From Jannaschia maritima (lineage in GTDB: Bacteria; Pseudomonadota; Alphaproteobacteria; Rhodobacterales; Rhodobacteraceae), in assembly GCF_030973515.1 (NCBI RefSeq), contig NZ_JARGZA010000004.1, forward strand, positions 1 through 64,000: a stretch of 64,000 bases of DNA. The letters run 5' to 3'. Both the position numbers and the translations under genes were made by a program. Positions 24,828 to 33,490 of the stretch are shown piece after piece. The stretch's first letter is position 1; each line of letters opens with the position of its first letter. The notes below the pieces were generated by a model. That model had not been told where the DNA came from, searched no databases, and saw only the letters and a program-made list of their open reading frames with translations.

Positions 24828-25818
24828 GCGCGGGATCGAACGCGTCCGGCAGGGCCAGAGGACCGCCCGCGATCGCATCGGCCAGCCGTTCCGCCGCCAG
24901 GGGGGCCACAGCGAAGCCGATCTTGAACCCGCCATTCGCGATCCAGTGCCGGTCCCGCCCAGGCCAGCGCCCCACCATCGGGGACCGCGTCCGGGCCCGC
25001 GGCCGCAGCCCGGCCCAGCGCTCCACCACCGGGGCGTGGGCCAGGTCGGGCACCGCCGCGCGCGCACGCGCTACGACATCGTCGAGCAGCGCATCCGTTC
25101 CCGGATGCCCGAACGACCGCTCGGAGGTCGATCCGACCCCGACCGTCCCATCCGCGTGCGGCACGACATGCAGTCCGTCTACGTACAGTTGCGGCAGATC
25201 GCGGCGGTCCAGGCGGAGGGTCGCCGCCTGTCCCTTGATCGGCGTGCCCGACCCGGTGGCGTCCAGTCCCGCCCAGCCCGTCGCGTGGACCACCTGCCCG
25301 CCGTCGGGCGCATCCGGTTCCACCGTGCCGTCCAGCGCGCGGACGGCATCGGCCAGCGCTCGGCAGGCGCGCCGGGGGTGCAGGCGGGCGGACAACGTGT
25401 CGTGGACGACCTTCGGCGTCGCGGGGGACCAGCCGCCGGGGGCGTCCACGACCGCCCAGGTCGCCGCGCCCTGCCATAGGCCGTGCGCGGCCTCGGCCCG
25501 CTCCACCGCCCGGGCCATCGCGGCCTCGTCGGGGATGGGCTGCAACCGTCCCGTCCGGGCATATCCCGGATCGCCGCCGCCGACCTGCGCCACCGCGGCC
25601 CACCAATCGGACGCAATGAGTAGGGCATCGCGCTGGAACGCCTTCGTTTCCGTCCAACGCTCGGGCGCATGGGGGGCCAGGGCGCCCACGATCCCGCCCG
25701 ACGCGCCCGCCGCGACGCCGTGGGGATCCACAACCGCCACCCGCATCCCGCGGCACGCGCAGGCATAGGCGACCGAAAGGCCGGCCACGCCCGCGCCACG
25801 CACTGTCACGTCCGGCAT
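24802..25818 (-). CDS. FAD-dependent oxidoreductase, MnmC1-like
   Basis: A 338-residue DadA/MnmC1-type FAD enzyme. The dinucleotide motif is VRGAGVAGLSVAYACACRG (GxGxxG near residue 8), with DPHGVAAGASGGIVGALAPH next, and the C-terminal FAD contacts in RWAGLRPRARTRSPMVG and GGFKIGFAVAPLAAERLA. It is divergent from the MnmD methyltransferase gene, 47 bases away. In E. coli both activities are fused in MnmC, so this is probably the cmnm5s2U34 deacetylating half; a plain amino-acid oxidase (ThiO/DadA) is the alternative. Start at the ATG at 25818; two earlier in-frame starts exist. Confidence 0.8.
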   Translation of the reverse strand: MPDVTVRGAGVAGLSVAYACACRGMRVAVVDPHGVAAGASGGIVGALAPHAPERWTETKAFQRDALLIASDWWAAVAQVGGGDPGYARTGRLQPIPDEAAMARAVERAEAAHGLWQGAATWAVVDAPGGWSPATPKVVHDTLSARLHPRRACRALADAVRALDGTVEPDAPDGGQVVHATGWAGLDATGSGTPIKGQAATLRLDRRDLPQLYVDGLHVVPHADGTVGVGSTSERSFGHPGTDALLDDVVARARAAVPDLAHAPVVERWAGLRPRARTRSPMVGRWPGRDRHWIANGGFKIGFAVAPLAAERLADAIAGGPLALPDAFDPALSLPGGRS

Positions 25819-25865
25819 TGCCATCGCATCCCCCCTGCCCCATCGCTGCACCGGGGAGATGTGCG

Positions 25866-26528
25866 ATGGACGTCGAGCGGCGCAACCCGTCCCTGGACTG
25901 GAAGGACGGCGTCCCCGTGGCGTCGGCCTTCGGCGATCCGTACTACTCCCTGCAGGACGGCGTGGCCGAGACGCGGCACGTCTTCCTGTCGGGCAACGAC
26001 CTGCCCGCCCGGTTCCGGGACGGGTTCCACGTCGCCGAGCTGGGGTTCGGGACGGGCCTGAACTTCGCGGTCACCATCCAGGCGTTCCGCGCCGCCGCCC
26101 CGGGGCGGCGCCTGCGCTATACCGCGTTCGAAGCGTTCCCCCTGCATCCCGGGGACCGGGCCCGGGCGCTCGGGGCGTTCCCCGACCTGCCGGACCCCCT
26201 GCCGCCGGGTTGGGACGGCATCGCGCCGGTCGCGAAACCTGACTTCGACCTGATGATCGTGCCGGGCCATGCGGACGCGACCCTGCCCGACTGGGACGGA
26301 TGGGCGGATGCCTGGTTCCTCGACGGCTTCGCGCCGGCACGGAACCCCGACCTGTGGACGCCCGCCCTGATGGCGGACGTCGCCGCGCATACGGCGCCGG
26401 GCGGCACCTTCGCCACCTATACCGCGGCAGGGCATGTCCGCCGGGCCCTGGCGGCGGGCGGCTTCGCGGTCGAGCGGATCCCGGGCTTTGGTCGCAAGCG
26501 CCACATGACGCGCGGCCGGCTCCGATGA
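25866..26528 (+). CDS. mnmD: tRNA (5-methylaminomethyl-2-thiouridine)(34)-methyltransferase MnmD
   Basis: A 220-residue SAM-dependent methyltransferase that makes mnm5(s2)U at wobble position 34. It shows PSLDWKDGVPVASAFGDPYY at the start, the SAM motif ELGFGTGLNFAVTIQAF, and ADAWFLDGFAPARNPDLW, the family signature. It corresponds to the N-terminal half of E. coli MnmC; the oxidase half is divergent next door. Start at the ATG at 25866 with GGGGAG upstream. Its TGA overlaps the next gene's ATG (ATGA). Confidence 0.93.
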   Translation: MDVERRNPSLDWKDGVPVASAFGDPYYSLQDGVAETRHVFLSGNDLPARFRDGFHVAELGFGTGLNFAVTIQAFRAAAPGRRLRYTAFEAFPLHPGDRARALGAFPDLPDPLPPGWDGIAPVAKPDFDLMIVPGHADATLPDWDGWADAWFLDGFAPARNPDLWTPALMADVAAHTAPGGTFATYTAAGHVRRALAAGGFAVERIPGFGRKRHMTRGRLR

Positions 26529-27424
26529 CCCGCAGCGACGACCGGCTGGGCATCGCGATGATGTCGGCGACCATGCTGCTGCTGGCCGTGCAGGACGGGT
26601 TCAGCCGTCACCTCGCGGGGGAGTACAACGTCTGGATGGTCGTCACGATCCGGTACTGGTTCTTCGCCATCCTGGCGCTGGGTCTCGCCGCGCGGCGCCC
26701 CGGGGGGCTTCGACGGGCCTGGGGCACGCCGCGTCCGATCCTGCAGGCGTGCCGTGGCGTGCTGCTGGTCTTCGAGATCTGCGGCCTGGTCGCCGCCTTC
26801 ACCGTCCTCGGCCTGACCGAGAGCCACGCGATCTTCGCACTGTGCCCCTTGCTCATCGCTGCACTGTCGGTGCCACTCCTTGGGGAACGGGTGGGTCTGT
26901 GGCGATGGCTGGCCATCGGCGTTGGCTTCGTGGGCGTTCTGGTCATCCTGGACCCCGGTGCCGGCGTCGTATCCCCCTTCGCCGTCCTGGCACTGGCATG
27001 CGCCTTCGCCTTCGCGCTCTATTCCGTGCTGACGCGGCTGGTCGCGCGGACGGACGATGCCCTGACCAGCTTCGTTTGGACGGGCGTGGCCGGTGCCATC
27101 GCCATCACGCCCCTCGGGCTATGGGCATGGGAGCCGATGGCCCCGGCCGACTGGGGGTGGATGACGGGCCTGTGCGCCGTCGCCGCCCTGTCGATGTTCA
27201 TGCTGATCAAGACCTACGAGACGGCGGAGGCCAGCGTCGTCCAGCCCTTCGCCTATCTGCAACTGGTCTTCGTGACGATCATCGGCGTCACCGTCTTCGA
27301 CGAGGTCGTCAGGCGGGAGGTGCTGATCGGAGGTGGCATCGTCATCGGGGCCGGGCTGTTCACGTTGTGGCGGGCGCGGCGGACGGGTGCCCGCGGCCCC
27401 CAGCACGGCCACCCCCGGGCCTGA
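26525..27424 (+). CDS. EamA/DMT-family transporter
   Basis: A 299-residue membrane protein with ten helices arranged as two EamA repeats (about residues 8-145 and 155-290), as in RhaT/DMT-superfamily exporters. FEICGLVAAFTVLGLTESHA and YETAEASVVQPFAYLQLVF are matching positions of the two repeats. Substrate unknown. Its ATG overlaps the mnmD stop, so it is translated with it, although no functional link is evident. Confidence 0.9.
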   Translation: MTRSDDRLGIAMMSATMLLLAVQDGFSRHLAGEYNVWMVVTIRYWFFAILALGLAARRPGGLRRAWGTPRPILQACRGVLLVFEICGLVAAFTVLGLTESHAIFALCPLLIAALSVPLLGERVGLWRWLAIGVGFVGVLVILDPGAGVVSPFAVLALACAFAFALYSVLTRLVARTDDALTSFVWTGVAGAIAITPLGLWAWEPMAPADWGWMTGLCAVAALSMFMLIKTYETAEASVVQPFAYLQLVFVTIIGVTVFDEVVRREVLIGGGIVIGAGLFTLWRARRTGARGPQHGHPRA

Positions 27425-27457
27425 CGGGTCGTCGCCCCCCCGCCGCCGCGCCCCCCG

Positions 27458-28498
27458 CTACCCCCCGATATCGGCGCGCGCGATGGCGGTGGCCTTCACG
27501 ATGGCCCAGGCCGGCATCCCCTCCACCAGGCCGAGCCGATTCAGCGATGCCTGGGTGATCCGCGACAGCAGATGGGCCTTTCCCGCCCGCAGGCGCAGCA
27601 TCGCCCCCGGACCCTCGCCCGGATGGATGGCAGCGACCTCGACCGGCAGGACGTTCATCGCCGACAGGCCCGCCGGCCGGACGGTCGCGAGCATGACGTC
27701 GGTCGCCGGAATGCGCACGCGAACGACCCCGCCGGGCACCGCGCCATCGACCGGCAGCGACAGGACGCCCGCCCCCGTCTCGATCCGCGCGATGCCGCCC
27801 ATGGCCGACAGGACGCGACCGTCCAGCACGGCGCCCGCCGCGCGCGGCCCGATCACGGCGGCCAGCGCGGGATCGGACAACAGCGCCGCCACCGGCCCCG
27901 CACGCACCACGCGGCCGCCCCGCATCAGCACGAGCGTGTCGGCGAGGCGCGCGACCTCCTCCATAGCATGGGTGATGTAGAGGACGGGGACCCCGCCCGC
28001 GCGCAATCCTTCGAAATGGGGCAGGATCCGGTCCCGCAGGCGGTGATCCAGGGCGGCCAGGGGCTCGTCGCAGATCAGCAGGCGCGGGCGGCGCAGCAAC
28101 GCACGGCCCAGCGACACGCGGGCGGCCTCCCCCCCCGACAGGTGGATGGGCTTGCGGTCCAGCAGGTGCAGCAGATCCAGGCGGGCGGGGATGTCCGCCA
28201 GGTCGTCCGACGGCGCACCGAAGAGCAGGTTCCGCCGGACGTCCAGATGCGGCATCAGCCGCGGCTCCTGGAACACGTATCCGATGCCGCGACGGTGGGG
28301 CGGCAAGACGGACAGGTCCCGTCCATCCAGGGCGACGCGCGCACGCGCGGGTCGGTCCAGACCGGCGACGACGCGTGCCACGCTGGTCTTGCCCGCCCCG
28401 CTGGGGCCGAACAGGGCGGTCACGCCCGCCCCCAGGGACAGGTCGACATCGAGTTCGAATCCGCCGCGGATCAGCCGCACGGCGATGTCCAGCGTCAC
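27458..28498 (-). CDS. modC: Molybdate ABC transporter ATP-binding protein
   Basis: A 346-residue ATPase of the molybdate importer. Walker A is LFGPSGAGKTSVARVVAG (about 29-46), the signature is HLSGGEAARVSLGRALL, Walker B is PRLLICDEPLAALD, and the switch His is YITHAMEE. The C-terminal third (about 285-345) is a Mop-like molybdate-binding domain (LRLRAGKAHLLSRITQASLN). GTG start at 28498 overlapping the modB stop (GTGA). Confidence 0.93.
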   Translation of the reverse strand: MTLDIAVRLIRGGFELDVDLSLGAGVTALFGPSGAGKTSVARVVAGLDRPARARVALDGRDLSVLPPHRRGIGYVFQEPRLMPHLDVRRNLLFGAPSDDLADIPARLDLLHLLDRKPIHLSGGEAARVSLGRALLRRPRLLICDEPLAALDHRLRDRILPHFEGLRAGGVPVLYITHAMEEVARLADTLVLMRGGRVVRAGPVAALLSDPALAAVIGPRAAGAVLDGRVLSAMGGIARIETGAGVLSLPVDGAVPGGVVRVRIPATDVMLATVRPAGLSAMNVLPVEVAAIHPGEGPGAMLRLRAGKAHLLSRITQASLNRLGLVEGMPAWAIVKATAIARADIGG

Positions 28499-29190
28499 GC
28501 GGGGTCCCGCAGCCGCGTGGCCATGCGGCGGGCGACGACGTCGGACAGGACTACCGCCGCCAACGACACGGCGACGGCGACCGCGACGAGGCCACGGACG
28601 GACGCCTCGCCCCCGGGGACCTGCAGGAAGGCATAGATCGCGGCGGGCAGGGTCCGCGTCTCGCCGGGGATGGACGCGGCGAAGGTGATGGTGGCCCCGA
28701 ACTCTCCGAACGCCTTCGCGAAACCCAGCGTCACGCCCGCGAGCAGGCCAGGGGCCATCAATGGCAAGGTCACGCCCCGCCACACCGCCCAGGGGGACCG
28801 GCCCAGCGTGGCGGCGGCCTCCTCCAGCCCGGGGTCGACGGCTTCGATGGACAGGCGCATGGGGCGGACCATCAGCGGCAACGCCATGACGCCCGCCGCC
28901 AGCGCCGCGCCGGTCCAGCGGAAGGCGAGCGGCAGGCCCATCGCTTGCAACGCCGCGCCGAGGGGGGCCGAGGGCGCGAAGAGCAACAGGAGCGCATAGC
29001 CCGTGACGACGGGGGGCAGCACCAGGGGCAGATGGATCGCGGCGGCCAGAAGGTCGCGGCCCCGGAAGCGGCCCCGGGCCAGGAGATGCGCGAGTGCCAG
29101 GGCCAGGGGGGCGGTGAGGACGGTGGCGGTCAGGGACACGCGAAGCGACAGGGCCAGCGCCTGGACGGCCTCCGGCGGAAGGTCGATCAT
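28495..29190 (-). CDS. modB: Molybdate ABC transporter permease
   Basis: A 231-residue permease with about six membrane helices. The EAA cytoplasmic loop reads EAAATLGRSPWAVWRGVTLP, and HLPLVLPPVVTGYALLLLF is a ModB hallmark. It forms the membrane channel of ModABC and drives molybdate uptake with ModC. Its ATG overlaps the modA stop by four bases. Confidence 0.93.
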   Translation of the reverse strand: MIDLPPEAVQALALSLRVSLTATVLTAPLALALAHLLARGRFRGRDLLAAAIHLPLVLPPVVTGYALLLLFAPSAPLGAALQAMGLPLAFRWTGAALAAGVMALPLMVRPMRLSIEAVDPGLEEAAATLGRSPWAVWRGVTLPLMAPGLLAGVTLGFAKAFGEFGATITFAASIPGETRTLPAAIYAFLQVPGGEASVRGLVAVAVAVSLAAVVLSDVVARRMATRLRDPA

Positions 29191-29915
29191 GCGGGGGTGA
29201 AACCATGCGCGGCGAAGACGTCGCCCGCGCGGGTCAGGTCGTCGATCAGGGCATGGGCCGGGGCGCCAGCCCCCGCCGTGACCGCGGCGAGGTACTCGAT
29301 GGGATCGTGCGCGTCCGGGGGGACCTCCGCGACCGCGTCCACCCCGGCCCCCAGGTCGGAGCGATAGACGACCCCCAGCGGCACGTCCCCCCGCGCCACG
29401 TAGGCCAGCGCCGCGCGCACGTTCTCCGCCACGATCAGGCGATCGACCACGGCGTCCCACAGGCCCAACGACACCAGGGCCTGTCGGGCATACCGTCCGG
29501 CGGGCACGGACAGCGGATCGCCCATCGCCAGGCGCCCGTCGCCCAGGCGGTCCAGGACGGCGTCGGACGTCAGGGGAAGGGGCGCGCCCCCCGCCCGCGC
29601 GGCGAAGACCAGGACGTTGCCCGCGACCACGTGCGCGCGCCCCACGGCCCCCTGCCCGATCAGCCAGTCCATCCAGTCCCGCGCTGCCAGGATCACCACG
29701 TCCGCCGGCGCGCCGTGGGCGATCTGCCGCGCCAGGGTGCCCGATCCGGCATAGGTCAGCCGCGTCCCCGGCAGTGCCCATCCGTCCAGCACGGTCTTGA
29801 GCGAGGCGGCCGCGAAGACGGTCAGTACGTCCTCCGCGCCCGCCGCCCCGGCGACGCAGTACGCGGCCCCGCCCGCCAGGACGGCGCGGCGATCAGAACG
29901 GAATGGCGATGCCAT
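29187..29915 (-). CDS. modA: Molybdate ABC transporter substrate-binding protein
   Basis: A 242-residue periplasmic binding protein with an Arg-rich signal peptide ending near residue 27 (RRAVLAGGAAYCVAGAAGA). The mature domain shows LTVFAAASLKTVLD, YAGSGTLARQIAHGAPADVV and AENVRAALAYVARGDVPLGV, the ModA oxyanion-binding layout. The start at 29915 lies 23 bases inside the preceding SDR gene. The signal may be Sec or Tat; the RR at 9-10 followed by AVLAG is only a weak Tat match. Confidence 0.93.
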   Translation of the reverse strand: MASPFRSDRRAVLAGGAAYCVAGAAGAEDVLTVFAAASLKTVLDGWALPGTRLTYAGSGTLARQIAHGAPADVVILAARDWMDWLIGQGAVGRAHVVAGNVLVFAARAGGAPLPLTSDAVLDRLGDGRLAMGDPLSVPAGRYARQALVSLGLWDAVVDRLIVAENVRAALAYVARGDVPLGVVYRSDLGAGVDAVAEVPPDAHDPIEYLAAVTAGAGAPAHALIDDLTRAGDVFAAHGFTPA

Positions 29916-30516
29916 CGTGATCCAGGAATGCGCCCGTGGCGTCCAGGTCCAATTTTTCGAACCGGTCCCACAGGCCCCGGGCGCTGTCCCGCGGGGCGAC
30001 GGCGGCGCTCGCGCCGCCCATGTCCGTGCGGACCCAGCCGGGGTGGTATATCCCCACCGCGATGCCCTGCCCCTTCAGGTCGATCGCCAGGTTGCGCCCC
30101 AGATTGACCGCCGCGGCCTTCGACGCGCGATAGGCATAGGACCCACCAGAAGCCCGCGCCTGCGACCCCATGACCGATGCCACGATCGCGATGCGCCCGC
30201 CCCGCGACAGGTTGCGCCGCTGCGCCTGCACGGTCAGCAGCACGCCGGTCACGTTCGCCGCGAAGGTTCCGGTCAGGTCGTCCGTGGTCAGGGTCGCCAG
30301 GTCCCTGCCCTTATCGAGATAGACGCCCGCGTTGCAGACCAGCAGGTCCAGCGCGCCGATCCGTTCCGCCAGCGCGGCCTGCTGTGCCGTGTCGGTCACG
30401 TCCAGCGGATGGTCCCCGTCCCGGGTGGTGCCCGTCACGTCGTGGCCCCGGGCGCGCCCTTCGGCGACCAGTGCCGCGCCGATGCCGCGGGACGTGCCGG
30501 TGATCAGCGCGCGCAT
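29893..30516 (-). CDS. Short-chain dehydrogenase
   Basis: A 207-residue SDR. Cofactor site LITGTSRGIGAALVAEGRAR (TGTSRGIG), NAG motif in LLVCNAGVYLD, catalytic Ser in IVASVMGSQ and YAYRASK for Tyr-Lys. It starts one base into the DUF1178 stop (TGATG) and overlaps modA at its end, so it sits inside one translationally coupled run with modABC. No molybdenum-related role is evident from sequence. Confidence 0.88.
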   Translation of the reverse strand: MRALITGTSRGIGAALVAEGRARGHDVTGTTRDGDHPLDVTDTAQQAALAERIGALDLLVCNAGVYLDKGRDLATLTTDDLTGTFAANVTGVLLTVQAQRRNLSRGGRIAIVASVMGSQARASGGSYAYRASKAAAVNLGRNLAIDLKGQGIAVGIYHPGWVRTDMGGASAAVAPRDSARGLWDRFEKLDLDATGAFLDHDGIAIPF

Positions 30517-30908
30517 CAGTTCGACTTCGCCTTGGGCCGGAACGGCAGGGGCGCGATGGGCACCCCGTCCTCCAGCAGGGACTTCGCCTGCGGCGCGGTC
30601 GCCTCGCCATAGATCGCGCGGGCGGGCTTGTCGCCCAGATGCTGCGCCCGCGCCTCCGCGGCGAATCCGTCCCCGACATAGGTCGCTTCCGATTCGACCT
30701 TGCGGCGGATCGCGGCGAGGGCGTCGGCCATCCCCGCCGGCACGTCCGTCGATACCTTGGGCGCCATCAAGCCCTTGCGCACGCCGCCGCCGCCGCAGAC
30801 GGCGCAGGTCAGGTGCCCCTTCGACACAAGGGTGTCGTAGGCGTCGGCGTTCGCGAACCACGACTCGAAGTCGTGTCCGTCCTCGCAGCGAAGGGCATAG
30901 CGGATCAT
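30516..30908 (-). CDS. DUF1178 zinc-ribbon-like protein
   Basis: A 130-residue DUF1178 protein. The N-terminus MIRYALRCEDGHDFESWF with a second CAVCGGGG pair gives the Cys-His pattern of a small zinc ribbon (Cys8, Cys36, Cys39). The C-terminal region LGDKPARAIYGEATAPQAKS is highly typical of the family. Function is unknown. It opens the coupled run DUF1178-SDR-modA-modB-modC. Confidence 0.9.
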   Translation of the reverse strand: MIRYALRCEDGHDFESWFANADAYDTLVSKGHLTCAVCGGGGVRKGLMAPKVSTDVPAGMADALAAIRRKVESEATYVGDGFAAEARAQHLGDKPARAIYGEATAPQAKSLLEDGVPIAPLPFRPKAKSN

Positions 30909-31010
30909 GGCGGCACCGGTCTGACGTGGACCGGTCACGTAAGCAAGCCCGCGTCCCATGCAAGCGCGCGCGGCGTTGGACCGAGGCCACGCCGGGCCTA
31001 TCTATCCGCT

Positions 31011-31514
31011 ATGCGCGTGCCATTCCTCCTGCTGCTCACCGCCCTGCCCGCCACGGCCTTCGAGTTCGAGGCGATCGAGGGGGGGATCATCGACCTGGAC
31101 GCCCTGTCCGATCGCGCCGTGCTGGTCGTCAACACGGCTTCCCTGTGCGGATTCACCGACCAGTACGCCGAGTTGCAGGAGCTGCACGAGCGGTACGGGG
31201 ACGCGGGCCTGACCGTCCTGGGGGTGCCGTCCGACGACTTCCGGCAGGAACTGTCCGACGACGCGGCGGTGGCCGCGTTCTGCGAGGTCAACTATGGGCT
31301 GACGATCCCGCTGACGACGATCACGCCGGTGCGCGGGTCCGACGCGCATCCGTTCTATCGCTGGCTGGCCGACACGCATGGGAAGGCGCCGCGCTGGAAC
31401 TTCAACAAGGCGCTGCTGGCGCCCGGCGGCGACCTGGCGGCGTTCGAGGGGGCGGGCGTGCGCCCGACCTCCCCGCGCATGATCCGCGCCATCGAGGGCG
31501 TGCTGCCGCGGTGA
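31011..31514 (+). CDS. Secreted glutathione peroxidase
   Basis: A 167-residue glutathione-peroxidase-family protein with a signal peptide (MRVPFLLLLTALPATAFE), so likely periplasmic. The peroxidatic cysteine lies in VNTASLCGFTDQY and the Trp-Asn pair in RWNFNKALL; the third active-site position reads VPSDDFRQE, where cytosolic relatives have an Asn-rich loop. It probably reduces peroxides with a thioredoxin-like donor. Its stop overlaps the GTG of the following gene (GTGA). Confidence 0.9.
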   Translation: MRVPFLLLLTALPATAFEFEAIEGGIIDLDALSDRAVLVVNTASLCGFTDQYAELQELHERYGDAGLTVLGVPSDDFRQELSDDAAVAAFCEVNYGLTIPLTTITPVRGSDAHPFYRWLADTHGKAPRWNFNKALLAPGGDLAAFEGAGVRPTSPRMIRAIEGVLPR

Positions 31515-32638
31515 GCCCGCCCCCGGTCATGCTGGGGCACGACATCTATCGGGGGTCGTCCTATGGGCCCTGGCACCCCCTGCGGGTGCCGCGCGTGTCC
31601 ACGGTGATGGACCTGTCCCGCGCCCTGGGCTGGCTGCCGCGGGATCGGTTCGTCCGCTCCCCCCGCGCCAAGCCGGATGCGCTGCGCGTCTGGCACACCG
31701 CGACCTATGTCGGGGCCTTGCGGGACGCGGAAACCGCGGGGGAGGTCACGGACGCGGTCCGTGACCGGCACGGCCTGGGGACCACCGCCTGTCCCGTGTT
31801 CCCGGAGGTGTGGCGCAGGCCCGCGACCTCGGCGGGCGCGTCGTTCCTGGCCGGCGACCTGGTTGCGCGGGGGGGCGTCGTGCACCATCCGGGCGGGGGC
31901 ACGCATCACGCGATGCCGGACCGCGCATCGGGCTTCTGCTATCTGAACGATCCCGTGCTGACGATCCTGTCGGTCCGCCGGGCGGGGGCGCGGCGGGTGG
32001 CGTATGTGGACATCGACGCGCATCACATGGACGGCGTGGAGCATGCGTTCCGCGACGATCCCGAAACGCTGCTGATCTCGTACCACGAGGAACGGCGCTG
32101 GCCCTTCACCGGGCATCTGTCGGACGGGGGGATCGGGCAGGTGTTCAACCTGCCCGTCCCGCGCGGTCTGAACGACACGGAGGCGGGCGCGATCCGCGAC
32201 GCGCTGATCGTGCCCCTGCTGGAGCGGATGGCCCCGGATGCCATCGTGATCCAATGCGGCGCCGACTGCCTGGAGGAGGATCCCCTGTCCCGCCTGGCGC
32301 TGTCGAACCGCCTCTATGCCGACACGATGCGCGCGGTCCTGCCGCTGGCGCCGCGCGTCGTGGTGCTGGGGGGTGGCGGCTATAACCCGTGGTCGGTGGG
32401 GCGGTGCTGGACGTTGCTGTGGGGCGTGATCGCAGGGCGGGACGTGCCGGACCGCCTGCCGGCCGAGGCGGAGGACGTCTTGCGGGGGCTGGAGTTCCGC
32501 GGCAACAGCCGGGGCCGGAACCCGCCGGACCACTGGTTCACCACCCTTCAGGACGAGGGGCGACCCGGGCCGGTGCGGGCGGAGGTGACGGATCGCATCG
32601 AGGCGTTGCGGACGCGCGACGACGTCCTGATCCCGTGA
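31511..32638 (+). CDS. Histone-deacetylase-family protein (AcuC-like)
   Basis: A 375-residue deacetylase of the arginase/histone deacetylase fold. The active site is intact: HHPGGGTHHAMPDRASGFCY, zinc-binding YVDIDAHHMDG, the third ligand Asp in CGADCLEEDP and the catalytic Tyr in GGGGYNPWSVGR. Bacterial members act on acetylpolyamines, acetoin-related or acetyl-lysine substrates; which applies is not visible. GTG start at 31511 coupled to the peroxidase stop; an ATG at 31529 is an alternative. Confidence 0.92.
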   Translation: MSPPPVMLGHDIYRGSSYGPWHPLRVPRVSTVMDLSRALGWLPRDRFVRSPRAKPDALRVWHTATYVGALRDAETAGEVTDAVRDRHGLGTTACPVFPEVWRRPATSAGASFLAGDLVARGGVVHHPGGGTHHAMPDRASGFCYLNDPVLTILSVRRAGARRVAYVDIDAHHMDGVEHAFRDDPETLLISYHEERRWPFTGHLSDGGIGQVFNLPVPRGLNDTEAGAIRDALIVPLLERMAPDAIVIQCGADCLEEDPLSRLALSNRLYADTMRAVLPLAPRVVVLGGGGYNPWSVGRCWTLLWGVIAGRDVPDRLPAEAEDVLRGLEFRGNSRGRNPPDHWFTTLQDEGRPGPVRAEVTDRIEALRTRDDVLIP

Positions 32639-32949
32639 GGGCGTCATGCTGCGGTGCGGCGAACAGCCTTCGGTCCGGGGCGCGATGGGCGGATCGCGAT
32701 GCCATCAGTGTGACCGGGAGCGTCGTGGGGTGCAACCGGGCGCCGCCCCCTTGCACGCAAGGGTTTCGCCGGGGCGAGGCGGCGCCCGGCGCGCATCCCG
32801 GCGGGCGATGGGGACGGGTCGGCGCCTGTCTGCTTTGCGTCTGCGTTCCGTCTGCCCGGCGTCGGACGGGTTTCCCGATTCGGGGGTGACGGTCGGGCGC
32901 GCGGCCAGCGGGACCGCCGCGCGAGCGGGGGGCGTGTCGCGCCGGATCC
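32639..32949. other. Gap with a three-way-junction fold
   Basis: This 311-base gap lies between the convergent deacetylase and PIN genes. I see no gene. Positions 32736-32789 fold on paper into a three-way junction: outer stem CCGGGCGCCGCC/GGCGGCGCCCGG (12 pairs), inner hairpin CCCTTGC/GCAAGGG, and inner hairpin TCGCC/GGCGA. Confidence 0.55.
32736..32789. other. Palindromic three-way junction, structured element
   Basis: Outer stem 32736-32747 with 32778-32789 (12 perfect pairs), hairpin 32748-32763 (seven pairs around a two-base tip, or six with a CACG loop), a two-base linker, and hairpin 32766-32777 (five pairs around GG). Almost every base is paired. It could be a bidirectional terminator, a REP-like element or a structured RNA; no T run supports a simple terminator. 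Confidence 0.45.
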
Positions 32950-33486
32950 TCAGCCCACGGCCTTGCCGAACCGGGGCACGCGGGATCGCTTCATCAGGGC
33001 GCGGACGTCCATGTCGTGGCCCATCGCCGCGGCGCGGTCCCGGACCCCCGCCGCGATCTGGCCGACCGCCCACGCGTCCCGCCCCCACAGATCCAGTAGG
33101 AACCCGTCCGGATCCCACAGCGCCACCCCTTCGGCCGCGACCTCCGCCTTCGGGAAGTCCTTGCGGTTGAACGTCACCAGCCGGTCCGCGGACCCGTCGA
33201 TCGCAGAGGCCAGGACGTGGACGTCGTCCGGGTCGGGCAGCCAGAGGCGCGCCGTCGTCCGGTCCGTGGCGGAAACCTCCGCGTCGGGCCAGGCGTCCCG
33301 CAGGAGCGCGATCTCGGCGCGCGCCTGCTCCTCCGCGCCCGGGCCCAGCTTGGGCGTGGCGCGGGCCCATTCCTCCAGGATGCGGGCGGACCAGAGGGGA
33401 CGGTAGAGGCCGGCGGCGGCGCAGCCCAGCAGCACCTCGCGCAGGACGGTGGGGAACAGGACGTTCGCGTCCAGGAGGACCTTCAC
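32950..33486 (-). CDS. PIN-domain protein, RSP_2648 family
   Basis: A 178-residue PIN-fold putative ribonuclease. The first acidic residue is in VLLDANVLFPT (Asp6), further acidic positions are in ARILEEWAR and LPDPDDVHVLASA, with LVTFNRKDF near the fourth strand. This matches the RSP_2648 family, which travels with the adjacent RSP_2647 methyltransferase gene in Rhodobacterales. No antitoxin-like gene is adjacent, which argues against a classical VapBC pair. It starts 4 bases after the methyltransferase stop. Confidence 0.87.
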   Translation of the reverse strand: MKVLLDANVLFPTVLREVLLGCAAAGLYRPLWSARILEEWARATPKLGPGAEEQARAEIALLRDAWPDAEVSATDRTTARLWLPDPDDVHVLASAIDGSADRLVTFNRKDFPKAEVAAEGVALWDPDGFLLDLWGRDAWAVGQIAAGVRDRAAAMGHDMDVRALMKRSRVPRFGKAVG

Positions 33487-33490
33487 CCGG

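Noticed and set aside
27458-29206. One 582-codon minus-strand frame spanning modC and upstream
   Set aside because: Only its C-terminal 346 codons are ModC; the upstream part is the out-of-frame modB region, so it was cut to the GTG at 28498.
32950-33486. VapC-type toxin with an antitoxin
   Set aside because: The PIN protein has no antitoxin-like neighbour; the adjacent gene is a methyltransferase and the RSP_2648 family fits better.
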